Source: Gammaproteobacteria bacterium (GTDB lineage: Bacteria; Pseudomonadota; Gammaproteobacteria; Steroidobacterales; Steroidobacteraceae). Taken from it: 24,354 nt of DNA. Under the pieces are notes generated by a model, which did no database searches, had not been told where the DNA came from, and saw nothing but the letters and a program-made list of their open reading frames with translations. The position numbers and the translations under genes were made by a program. Below are positions 15,061-22,167 of the stretch, piece after piece. The DNA lies in the NCBI GenBank assembly GCA_003162555.1, contig PMNQ01000206.1, positions 1 through 24,354 of the forward strand. The letters are read 5' to 3'. How positions within the stretch are numbered: position 1 is the stretch's first letter; each line of letters begins with the position of its first letter.

Positions 15061-16620
15061 CTATTTCGTTTTCGTTTCCCACACCGTCTGCATGTCAGGG
15101 GAGCCCTGCGTCCGCACGCCGTTGTCGGTCAGGATGCCGTCCGTCCCATCCAGAATCTCGCGCCGCGAGAACACCAGCGTTTCGGACCGGCCCGCCATTT
15201 CAAACACGACAAATTCATCCTTGAGATCCCTGAGACGTTCGACCAGTTGACGCAGGCTCCGCACCGGCATGCCGTTCACCGATTCAATGACTTGAGCAAA
15301 CGGATTGCTGTAGCCCTTGGACGATTTGTCGGGGAACATCGGCGAGGAGACCACGACAAACTCTTCGTGCTGCGCATCGGGAGGATCGTAACGGTTTGCC
15401 AGCAAGGGACTGCGCACCCAGGTCATGGCGGCTGACGCCTTGGCGTTGGTTTCGAGCCCCCACATGAACTGCGCCGTCGCCCTGGAGAAGACCAGCGGCC
15501 CATAAACGAAGTACGACGGATACGCGCCCTTCAGATCCGGGATCAGCATCGGCTTGGCGGCGGATACCGGCAGTTGAATCTGCATGGAATGCCCGGCGCG
15601 CACGATCGTCAGCGGCACCTTGCCATGTTGCTCGAGCTGCTGGATTCGATAGCCGAACTTGAGGCGCAGATCCTGCGACAGGCTGACCATGCCCTGATCG
15701 TCGATGGGCGTATCGCCGATGCGCGTGATGACATCCCACTCCTTGAGTGGATAGCTGGCATCCTTCAGGTACGGGCGATTGACGATGACGCCCTCGACGC
15801 TCTTGTCGAGCTTCAGATAGGCCCGCAGCGCGGGATTTTCCAGCGTCTGCAGATCATCGTACATGGCCGGCTTGCCATCATATTGACCGTCGGCAATGTC
15901 CCGCAGGAACAACTCGATTTCCTCGTTGGGGATGATATAGCCGATGTTCTGTGTGTCACCACCTGCGCGGCTGAATGTCAGTCCCACCATCTTCTCGCCG
16001 GCAATCGCCGGTCCACCGCTGTTGCCCGGATTGATGGCCGCGTCGATCTGAATCCGCAATCCCATCACGGTCGCGTCGTAAGGCGTGAACTCGATGCGCG
16101 AAACGATGCCCTTGGTGATGGACAGTTCCTGCCCGCCCGTTGGATAACCATAGGCCAGCACTGCATCCTTGATGTGCGGCAATTCCCTGGCCCGCACGAG
16201 TGGCGCGTGCGTGGCGAAGAAAGATTCGTCATCCAGCTTCAGCAGCGCGAGATCCATCCCAGGCGCTACCGCGACAACCGTCGCACTGATCTTGTCGGCA
16301 GACTGATTGGCCTGGATCTGCAGTTGTGACGCGTACAGCACCACATGCGCATTGGTCAGGATGCGATGACCTTCGATGACCACGCCGGTGGCCGTGATAT
16401 CTGAAGGAGCCTGCTTGGTCCAGGGCTTGTAGGGATCCGGATAGCGCATGGTCGCGAACACTTTGACGACCGCTCCGGCAGCGCTCTCTGGAACGGCACC
16501 GCCATCGGCCGCTGCAGCCTGGCCCGGCGCTGGTGTTGGCGCTTCGCTCCTGGCCGCGCCAAACCAGACAAGGCTTGAACCCAGCAGCAGGCTCAACGCG
16601 ACGCAATTAAGTCGTGCCAT
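15061..16620 (-). CDS. Secreted Deg-like S1C serine protease with PDZ-like domains
   Basis: A 519-residue exported protease. It has a signal peptide at about 1-25 and a Pro/Ala-rich linker, then a trypsin-like domain with triad H92 (TNAHVV), D123 (GMDLALLKL) and S201 (NPGNSGGPA). A first PDZ-like region follows at about 260-355 (GVIVNRPYLKDASYPLKEWDVI...IGDTPIDD), and a degenerate second one near the end (SNPFAQVIESVNGMPVRSL). The protease domain plus two separated PDZ-like regions in 519 residues recalls plant Deg9-type architecture more than classical DegP. The ATG at 16620 has GGAG 7 nt upstream. It is convergent with the flavoenzyme gene (19-bp gap) and divergent from the unknown secreted protein. 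Confidence 0.88.
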   Translation of the reverse strand: MARLNCVALSLLLGSSLVWFGAARSEAPTPAPGQAAAADGGAVPESAAGAVVKVFATMRYPDPYKPWTKQAPSDITATGVVIEGHRILTNAHVVLYASQLQIQANQSADKISATVVAVAPGMDLALLKLDDESFFATHAPLVRARELPHIKDAVLAYGYPTGGQELSITKGIVSRIEFTPYDATVMGLRIQIDAAINPGNSGGPAIAGEKMVGLTFSRAGGDTQNIGYIIPNEEIELFLRDIADGQYDGKPAMYDDLQTLENPALRAYLKLDKSVEGVIVNRPYLKDASYPLKEWDVITRIGDTPIDDQGMVSLSQDLRLKFGYRIQQLEQHGKVPLTIVRAGHSMQIQLPVSAAKPMLIPDLKGAYPSYFVYGPLVFSRATAQFMWGLETNAKASAAMTWVRSPLLANRYDPPDAQHEEFVVVSSPMFPDKSSKGYSNPFAQVIESVNGMPVRSLRQLVERLRDLKDEFVVFEMAGRSETLVFSRREILDGTDGILTDNGVRTQGSPDMQTVWETKTK

Positions 16621-16647
16621 CTCGTAACTCCAGACTTCCAGGAGGCA

Positions 16648-16673
16648 GCCATACTACCGGGCCCTCTTGTCAA
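16648..16673 (-). promoter_or_regulatory. Consensus -35 box upstream of the Deg-like protease
   Basis: The minus strand has a perfect TTGACA (16673-16668). The best -10 candidate, TATGGC (16653-16648), leaves only a 14-nt spacer, which is short. The site lies 28 to 53 nt before the protease start, in the 115-bp divergent gap. Confidence 0.25.
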
Positions 16674-16735
16674 ACGCTCCAAAGTTCGGTCGACCAATGG
16701 CAACAGCCAGCGCGCTCCTATACCATTGTGCACCC

Positions 16736-17506
16736 ATGAACAGAATCCATGCATGCGGGCTCGCGCTCGCGCTTTGTGGTGCGCAGGCGGCCGTTGCGGC
16801 CGACCATGTGAAGGACATTCAGGCCGACAAGTTTCAATACCTGAAGGACAGGTTCTCCACTGAGGCCGTCAGCAAGTCCGACGTGGAGACGATCGCCAAG
16901 GCGGACAGCGGCAAGGTCAATTTCAGCAAGCTCGTGTTCACGATTGTTCCGCACTTCATCAAGTGGCAGAGTGCCACGACACCGCCGGACTACAAGATGA
17001 TGCTGACTGACATCAGCATTGGCGGCCCATTCCTCAATACGCTGGACGAAGTGTGGAGCAACGGCATTCCCACTACGCAGACTTTCTCACTCACTTATCG
17101 CGGCGCCTTGTTCCTCGCTACCCAGACCGTAACGCTATCGGCCAGGGATGCGCCGCAATCGTTCGTCATAAAGCACCTCAAGGCCTTTACACCCTTGGCC
17201 GTTGCGGATGCTGGTACCGGCGAGTTCGAATGGCTCTACCAGATGGCGCCGCACATCCAGATCATGAATTTCAAGGACAGCTACTTCCACTGCACCTACG
17301 GCACCGCATATCCGGCCAGCAAGATTCAGGAAAAACTCAAGGGCAACGCGCAGGATCTCGACTGCGAATCGCGAAACGACAACAACATCGCCACGGGCCA
17401 TTCGACGATTGCGGTGCTTGAGTACTACGGCGTCAGCCTCACACGGTCGAAGACGACCGCCTCGTCGACCATCGAGTTCAACGTCGAGGACGTGCAGATC
17501 GACTAG
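16736..17506 (+). CDS. Secreted protein of unknown function
   Basis: I do not recognise a family. The 256-residue product starts MNRIHACGLALALCGAQAAV, a signal peptide probably cut after AVAA, so it is exported. The mature part is mixed alpha/beta with many aromatic and Thr/Ser strands (KLVFTIVPHFIKW, TFSLTYRGALFLATQTVTL) and ends in a strand (SSTIEFNVEDVQID). There are two cysteines in the mature region (HCTYG, LDCES), perhaps a disulfide. The start at 16736 is chosen because the signal peptide begins there; an upstream in-frame ATG at 16667 would add a non-signal extension. A TATACC box 11 nt before the ATG may be its -10. It is divergent from the Deg-like protease. Confidence 0.7.
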   Translation: MNRIHACGLALALCGAQAAVAADHVKDIQADKFQYLKDRFSTEAVSKSDVETIAKADSGKVNFSKLVFTIVPHFIKWQSATTPPDYKMMLTDISIGGPFLNTLDEVWSNGIPTTQTFSLTYRGALFLATQTVTLSARDAPQSFVIKHLKAFTPLAVADAGTGEFEWLYQMAPHIQIMNFKDSYFHCTYGTAYPASKIQEKLKGNAQDLDCESRNDNNIATGHSTIAVLEYYGVSLTRSKTTASSTIEFNVEDVQID

Positions 17507-17543
17507 ATCCCCACGTGCGCCCATGTGCCAAGGTGGTCGACGG

Positions 17544-18215
17544 TCAACGGCGCTCCGCCACCGGGTAAAGCCTCGAGAGATAGTCCGCCACGCCGTTTAT
17601 TTCCTCGAGCGATAGTTTGCGCACCGTGCGGGCGTGCGCGGCCATGTTTGGCCGCCGCAGGTCGCCCGCAAGGCGGATCTCGCGAGCGAGGTAAATGTAA
17701 TGTTGACCACCTAGTCGCGGCGTCACCCGTGCGGCATTGCCTTGGCCGACTGCGCCATGGCAGCTGGCACAGTCGCGAAAATAGGCTGCCGTTCCCGCCC
17801 GCAGGGCGCTGCCATCGCCGATATTGCGATTCGGTTGACGCGGCAGTGCGCTGACGAAGCCCGCAATATCCGCGAAGTCGGTGAGTTCAATGAGATGGCG
17901 CTGGTACAGCACCTTCTCCATGCGCTGATTCCAGCGTTGATCGTCGCGGAAATCGACCAGCTGCTTGAGGATCACCGCGTAGTACTGGCCAGCGATCGCC
18001 GGGGCGGATCCATCCGCTGCGCCCGCGCCGTCGATACCATGGCAGGCCGCGCAGGTGGGAAACAGTTCGCGGCCACGGGTCGGATCGGCTGTGCGGCGCA
18101 TGGCCGCCTGAAATTCCTGCTGCGCACCGGAATCCGCATGCGCCCACTGGGGCTGGGTGCACATGAGCGGCAGCGCGATCGCAATGCATCGACATAGAAC
18201 GGCAACGTATTTCAT
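17544..18215 (-). CDS. Secreted diheme cytochrome c (c4-like)
   Basis: A 223-residue exported electron carrier with a signal peptide (about 1-27) and two class I cytochrome c domains. The heme-binding motifs are CAACH (55-59) and CASCH (149-153). Likely axial methionines lie in RWNQRMEKVL (about M99) for the first domain and RRPNMAAH for the second. The pattern GQYYAVILKQLVDFRDDQR and GGQHYIYLAREIRLAGDLRR repeats between domains, as in cytochrome c4 and similar two-domain proteins that serve terminal oxidases or periplasmic dehydrogenases. The ATG at 18215 has GAGG upstream. It follows the S9 peptidase gene by 95 nt, so it may have its own promoter. Confidence 0.92.
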   Translation of the reverse strand: MKYVAVLCRCIAIALPLMCTQPQWAHADSGAQQEFQAAMRRTADPTRGRELFPTCAACHGIDGAGAADGSAPAIAGQYYAVILKQLVDFRDDQRWNQRMEKVLYQRHLIELTDFADIAGFVSALPRQPNRNIGDGSALRAGTAAYFRDCASCHGAVGQGNAARVTPRLGGQHYIYLAREIRLAGDLRRPNMAAHARTVRKLSLEEINGVADYLSRLYPVAERR

Positions 18216-18310
18216 TCGACAAACCTCAGGCCATGATGCGATCAGGAACGCGCCCAGCTCGCCAGTGTAACCCTGGAAACAGTGGCATTTCAGCGCAAGG
18301 TAAGGCCGCC

Positions 18311-20335
18311 TCAGCTGGGATTGTTGGCCTGCAGGAACGCCACCAGTGCTTCCAGCGCCTGCAGCCTGGTGGCACTACGAGACAGCCAGTGATCTTCCTT
18401 CTTGAGCTCAACCATCTGGACGTTCTTGTGCGCGCGCGTCAGCGCATCAGCCATGAGCTTTGATTGTTCGAAAGGCACGACGGTGTCATCGCGACCGTGA
18501 ATCAGCAGTAGCGGCGCCGTGATCGCGGCCACATGCGTCAGTGGCGACAATTCGCCGAGTGCTGGATCACCGGGCCCGGAAACACCGAAAAAGCGTTGCA
18601 GATACCGCTGGCCCGATCCCTTGTGGACATCGGTCTCAGACATGACGTGTTTGAGAAACCGCTGCAGATCGGAGATGCCAGCAATCGCAACCGCACAACG
18701 ATAGACAGTAGGCTCCATGGATGCGCCCGCCAGCGCGGCATAGCCACCATAGCTCGCGCCAACGATGCACACGCGCTTTGAGTCGACCAGGCCTTTACCC
18801 GACAGGAAGCGCACGCCATCGGAGAGGTCGGTCTGCATCTTTCGACCCCACTCACCGTAGCCGGCGGCGGTAAATTCCGCGGATACCGAGGAACCCCGGA
18901 AATTGGGTTGCATTACCGCGTAGCCCTGCGCAGCCAGCGCCTGCGGCAACCAATCAAACTCCGCTGAATCTCTTTCCTCCGGACCACCATGTGGCAGTAC
19001 CACCAGTGGCAGATTTTTTGCCTCACGACCGGGCGGCAGGGTCAGGTAGCCTGGGATCATCAGCCCGTCGCCCGCCGGGTAGTCGATCCGTCGCACCTCG
19101 GCGATGTTCTTCAAACCGCGGTAGACGGTGCCGATCGCGACGACTTTGACAGGATCAAGACTGACGTGGACGTAGCGAAGCCCGGCCCCGGGAGTTTGCA
19201 GCCGCACGATGAGCTTGAGTTGATCATCGCTCATTGAGACCAGTTCGGGATGCATGTCGGCGACGGCCTCGTAGACCGATTGCCAGGCCTTGCTGATCTT
19301 CGGATCGAAGAACTGGTAGCGGGGAAAGTCGACACCGATTGACGCACCAATGATGCGGTCCGAGAGGCGATCCAGCACTACACCCGTGTACTGCGCGCTG
19401 TCGGGCACCGGACTGACCTGTGTTCCACCTGCCAGCGAAACGCTTTGCCATACCAAATGGCCATCGACGGTTGAATCAATCCATATGCCATTGCCGTCGG
19501 GCGCTATGCCTTCGATCCACGGATACGCGAGCTTCGACTTCCCGGAAAGCACCGCACGCTGTTTGCCCAGGCCACCCAGATTGATGGACCAAGCGCCGTC
19601 CAATTCGGAGTGGGTCTCCGTAGCGACAATTGCACCGTCGACACCCAGCAGCCATTTGCTCGAGCCTACGTCGCCACGATCGACCACGGTGCCAGACGAA
19701 GCGCCGAGTGGAGTTCTAAGCAGCGTTGGCAATACCCACCGGGATTCGCCAAGAGAGACCGCTGGCGCCACAGACTCGCCTATGAGGTACGCCATGGTCC
19801 TGTCGCCAACGCGCCGAACCCTGGTTTCGCCCTCCACGTATCCGAATACCTGACCGCCTTCAGACTGCTCGAAAGAGATGTTCATGAGGTCGCGAATCTT
19901 TCCGTTCGACACCGTGAAGACGTACTGCTGAAAGAATTCCTGCCGACCTTCAAATTGCGCGTCCGCAAGCAGGGCGGTCGACGAAGCCTTGATCAGCAGA
20001 TTGTCGTCGTCGGCCCAGCTGATATCCCGCACCTTCTGGTCTCCGGCGCTCACCGCCGCCACCTGGTGCAGATCCGATACCGCCGAGACAATGATCGCGG
20101 ATTCTTCTTTCGCCGTTGTGGTTGCAAAAGCAAACCGCGTACCGTCAGGTGACAGCGCGACGTGATCCATGTACGGCAACTGGCCATAGACAGCCAATGG
20201 CGCGGGCACGGGCGCCGGCGCGGGATCGGCGGCCGCACCTGTCGCCAGGGCACACAGCATCACGGGCATCAGGCTCGTTGATGCAAAGCGCGAAGGCCTG
20301 GCAGGTGGAAACAGTGGCAATTCGGCTGGACTCAA
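18311..20335 (-). CDS. Secreted S9 family (prolyl oligopeptidase-like) peptidase
   Basis: A 674-residue serine peptidase with an N-terminal beta-propeller (AVYGQLPYMDHVALSPDGTRFAF onward) and a C-terminal alpha/beta hydrolase domain from about residue 415. The triad is S528 (VGASYGGYAAL), D617 (HGRDDTVVPF) and H649 (KEDHWLS). The HGG oxyanion motif is seen in VVLPHGGPEERD. These enzymes cleave short peptides (dipeptidyl or acyl-aminoacyl peptidases). The start is TTG at 20335 with TTGA overlap to the upstream gene's stop. That start gives a signal peptide with a basic n-region (RPSRFASTS). The later ATG at 20269 would leave a signal with no positive charge. Coupling to the small secreted protein suggests joint function. 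Confidence 0.9.
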   Translation of the reverse strand: MSPAELPLFPPARPSRFASTSLMPVMLCALATGAAADPAPAPVPAPLAVYGQLPYMDHVALSPDGTRFAFATTTAKEESAIIVSAVSDLHQVAAVSAGDQKVRDISWADDDNLLIKASSTALLADAQFEGRQEFFQQYVFTVSNGKIRDLMNISFEQSEGGQVFGYVEGETRVRRVGDRTMAYLIGESVAPAVSLGESRWVLPTLLRTPLGASSGTVVDRGDVGSSKWLLGVDGAIVATETHSELDGAWSINLGGLGKQRAVLSGKSKLAYPWIEGIAPDGNGIWIDSTVDGHLVWQSVSLAGGTQVSPVPDSAQYTGVVLDRLSDRIIGASIGVDFPRYQFFDPKISKAWQSVYEAVADMHPELVSMSDDQLKLIVRLQTPGAGLRYVHVSLDPVKVVAIGTVYRGLKNIAEVRRIDYPAGDGLMIPGYLTLPPGREAKNLPLVVLPHGGPEERDSAEFDWLPQALAAQGYAVMQPNFRGSSVSAEFTAAGYGEWGRKMQTDLSDGVRFLSGKGLVDSKRVCIVGASYGGYAALAGASMEPTVYRCAVAIAGISDLQRFLKHVMSETDVHKGSGQRYLQRFFGVSGPGDPALGELSPLTHVAAITAPLLLIHGRDDTVVPFEQSKLMADALTRAHKNVQMVELKKEDHWLSRSATRLQALEALVAFLQANNPS

Positions 20336-20835
20336 TGCTTGAGATAGGCCACATCAGCCACGGGATAGGCATCCAAAGTTCGAAACGACAGTGTCGTGCC
20401 CTTATCGAACGTCGCGAAGAAATTGTCGGCTGTTCCCTGAGAACTCACCACTGGCATTGCGAGCCTCGTCCAGCCACCGCGGTACGGCACGCCCGGACCG
20501 CCGATCTGATCGCGCTCCAGCCAGAAATAGTAGTGCCCAGAGATCGGGATCCGTAAGTGCTGGACGCCGAACTGCAATGGGTAAGCAAGCACAAAGTTCG
20601 GCTTCTCACAATCCGGACGGCAGGGCACTACCATCAAGCGGTTGTACTCATAAAGGTGATGGGCGTTGACCTCAAAGCGATCTCCATAACGCAGCGCGCG
20701 CGTCGGATAGAAGATCGTGTTATTGCCCTTGGCTACTGCGAAATTCACTGGTGGGCCCTGTCCACGCGCTGCATTCGCGGCCGCGCCGGAAAACACGAGT
20801 GCCAGCACACCCGCAACGGTCAGACCGGTATTCAT
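20332..20835 (-). CDS. Small secreted protein of unknown function, coupled to the S9 peptidase
   Basis: I do not recognise a family. The 167-residue product has a clear signal peptide (MNTGLTVAGVLALVFSGAAA, cut near NAA), giving a mature protein of about 145 residues. The mature part looks like a beta-rich domain (FEVNAHHLYEYNRLMVVP, FGVQHLRIPISGHYYFWLE). It has a close cysteine pair (CRPDC) that could form a disulfide or bind metal. The ATG at 20835 has a strong GAGGAGG ribosome binding site. An ATG or TTG further upstream is rejected because it would precede the signal peptide. It has its own promoter candidate and ends in TTGA with the S9 peptidase gene. A role as partner or inhibitor of that peptidase is only a guess. 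Confidence 0.72.
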   Translation of the reverse strand: MNTGLTVAGVLALVFSGAAANAARGQGPPVNFAVAKGNNTIFYPTRALRYGDRFEVNAHHLYEYNRLMVVPCRPDCEKPNFVLAYPLQFGVQHLRIPISGHYYFWLERDQIGGPGVPYRGGWTRLAMPVVSSQGTADNFFATFDKGTTLSFRTLDAYPVADVAYLKH

Positions 20836-20860
20836 CCTAAGGCCTCCTCGACCGCACCCG

Positions 20861-20897
20861 AATTGACCATACTCCTGCAATACACGCAGGGTCAATT
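20861..20897. promoter_or_regulatory. 8-bp inverted repeat framing the promoter (candidate operator)
   Basis: AATTGACC (20861-20868) and GGTCAATT (20890-20897) are perfect inverted copies, centres 29 bp apart (near three helical turns), on either side of a 21-nt spacer. One arm covers the -35 box and the other overlaps the -10. This geometry suits a dimeric repressor pair or DNA loop. The sequence is not recognised as a known operator. Confidence 0.45.
20866..20895 (-). promoter_or_regulatory. Candidate promoter for the small secreted protein / S9 peptidase pair
   Basis: The minus strand has -35 TTGACC (20895-20890), an 18-nt spacer and -10 TATGGT (20871-20866). The -35 overlaps the stop codon of the upstream MFS gene. 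The RNA would start near 20859, leaving about 24 nt with a strong ribosome binding site before the ATG at 20835. Confidence 0.55.
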
Positions 20898-22094
20898 AAG
20901 GGATCGAGGTGCGTAAGGCCTGAAGGTTGATGCGATCAGAAAGGCGCCAATACCCATGCCTGCCGCGCCAAGGTATAGCCATCCGTAGCTGGCGAACGCG
21001 TCGTAGATCAGACCACCGGCCAGCGGGCCGGTCGCCATGCCAAGACTCCCGGCCATCGCCGTTCCGCCGATAATCGTTCCCATCATTCGCAGCGGGAAAT
21101 TCTCGCGCGCGAGCACCGCATAAAGCGGCATCACGCCGGCGTAGACGAAACCAAACACGGCCGCCACGGCGTAGAACGCGCCCAGCTCACGCACGAAGTA
21201 GTAGGCGAACGCCCCGCACGCCTGCAACAACAGTCCCGAGACCAGAACGCGCTTGGCGCCAAACCGGTCACCGAGCAAGCCGAACGCCACACGACCACCC
21301 AGGCCTGCCAGCCCTTCCAGGCTGTAGATCGAAACAGCAGCAACCAGCGGGATGCCGCAACTGATTGCGTAGCTCACCGTATGGAAGATGGGACCGGAGT
21401 GCGTGGCGCAACAGAAGAAATTCGTCAACATCAGCGTGATGAATTGCGGCGACCTGATCGCCTGCTGCAAGGTGATCCCCGCTTGCGGCTCAGCCACAGT
21501 TGCCGGCGTTGCGTTGTCAGCTTGCATCGCCGGTGGACGACGCACCAGCAATGACACTGGAATCATGATGACCGCGACGAGTACGGCGAGAATCTGCAGC
21601 GAGGTTCTCCAGTCGTGGCTGGATATGAGTTGCGCCGCCAATGGCGACATGGTCAACGGCGCCATGCCCATGCCAGCGGAAACGAGCGACACAGCGAGGC
21701 TCCGTCTTGCATCAAACCAGCCCGTTACGCAAGCCATCATGGGCGCAAAGATGGCCGCTGTGGAGCCACCGACTGCCACGCCGAAGATCAGCTGAAACTC
21801 ACCGAGCGATGTGGCCCGGCTCGCCAACGCCATGGCCGCGGCCAGGACAATGGATCCCGTCAGCACTATCGGACGCGGACCGTAGCGGTCCGACAGGTTC
21901 CCCCACACGGCGCTCCCCAATGCCATGGTAAGAAAACCGAAGGTCATCGCGCTGGATATGCCGGTGATCGACCATCCGGTGTCCCGTGCGATGGGTCGCA
22001 GGAAAACTGGCAATGAAAACATGGCGCCGAAAGCGACGCAGCCCAAGAGGCCGCCTGCGGCAACGATTGCCCAGCGATAGCGAGATTCGCTCAA
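20892..22094 (-). CDS. MFS transporter (monocarboxylate/OFA-like)
   Basis: A 400-residue inner-membrane transporter with 12 predicted helices. The N-terminal half has RYRWAIVAAGGLLGCVAFGAMFSLPVFL and the loop motif GNLSDRYGPRPIVLTG. The second half repeats it as FGLLGDRFGAKRVLVSGLLL. The look is that of OFA/monocarboxylate-type MFS carriers (oxalate, lactate and similar). The start is TTG at 22094 with GGGAAG upstream; the first in-frame ATG would fall inside the first helix. No hydrolase in the window clearly defines its substrate. It is 73 nt after the duplicated protein gene. Confidence 0.88.
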   Translation of the reverse strand: MSESRYRWAIVAAGGLLGCVAFGAMFSLPVFLRPIARDTGWSITGISSAMTFGFLTMALGSAVWGNLSDRYGPRPIVLTGSIVLAAAMALASRATSLGEFQLIFGVAVGGSTAAIFAPMMACVTGWFDARRSLAVSLVSAGMGMAPLTMSPLAAQLISSHDWRTSLQILAVLVAVIMIPVSLLVRRPPAMQADNATPATVAEPQAGITLQQAIRSPQFITLMLTNFFCCATHSGPIFHTVSYAISCGIPLVAAVSIYSLEGLAGLGGRVAFGLLGDRFGAKRVLVSGLLLQACGAFAYYFVRELGAFYAVAAVFGFVYAGVMPLYAVLARENFPLRMMGTIIGGTAMAGSLGMATGPLAGGLIYDAFASYGWLYLGAAGMGIGAFLIASTFRPYAPRSLN

Positions 22095-22167
22095 TCTATG
22101 CTTCCCGTCTAACCGGTCCAGCGATTCGAGGGGCGGCTGGCCCCCACCGTCCCATTTTGCCCTTCGC

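Noticed and set aside
20836..20895. Start of the small secreted protein at 20895
   Set aside because: It would run through the promoter and lose the signal peptide start at 20835, which has a strong ribosome binding site.
22095..22167. Terminator between the duplicated protein and MFS genes
   Set aside because: A GC stem (GGGG/CCCC) exists but has no T tract and a weak loop.
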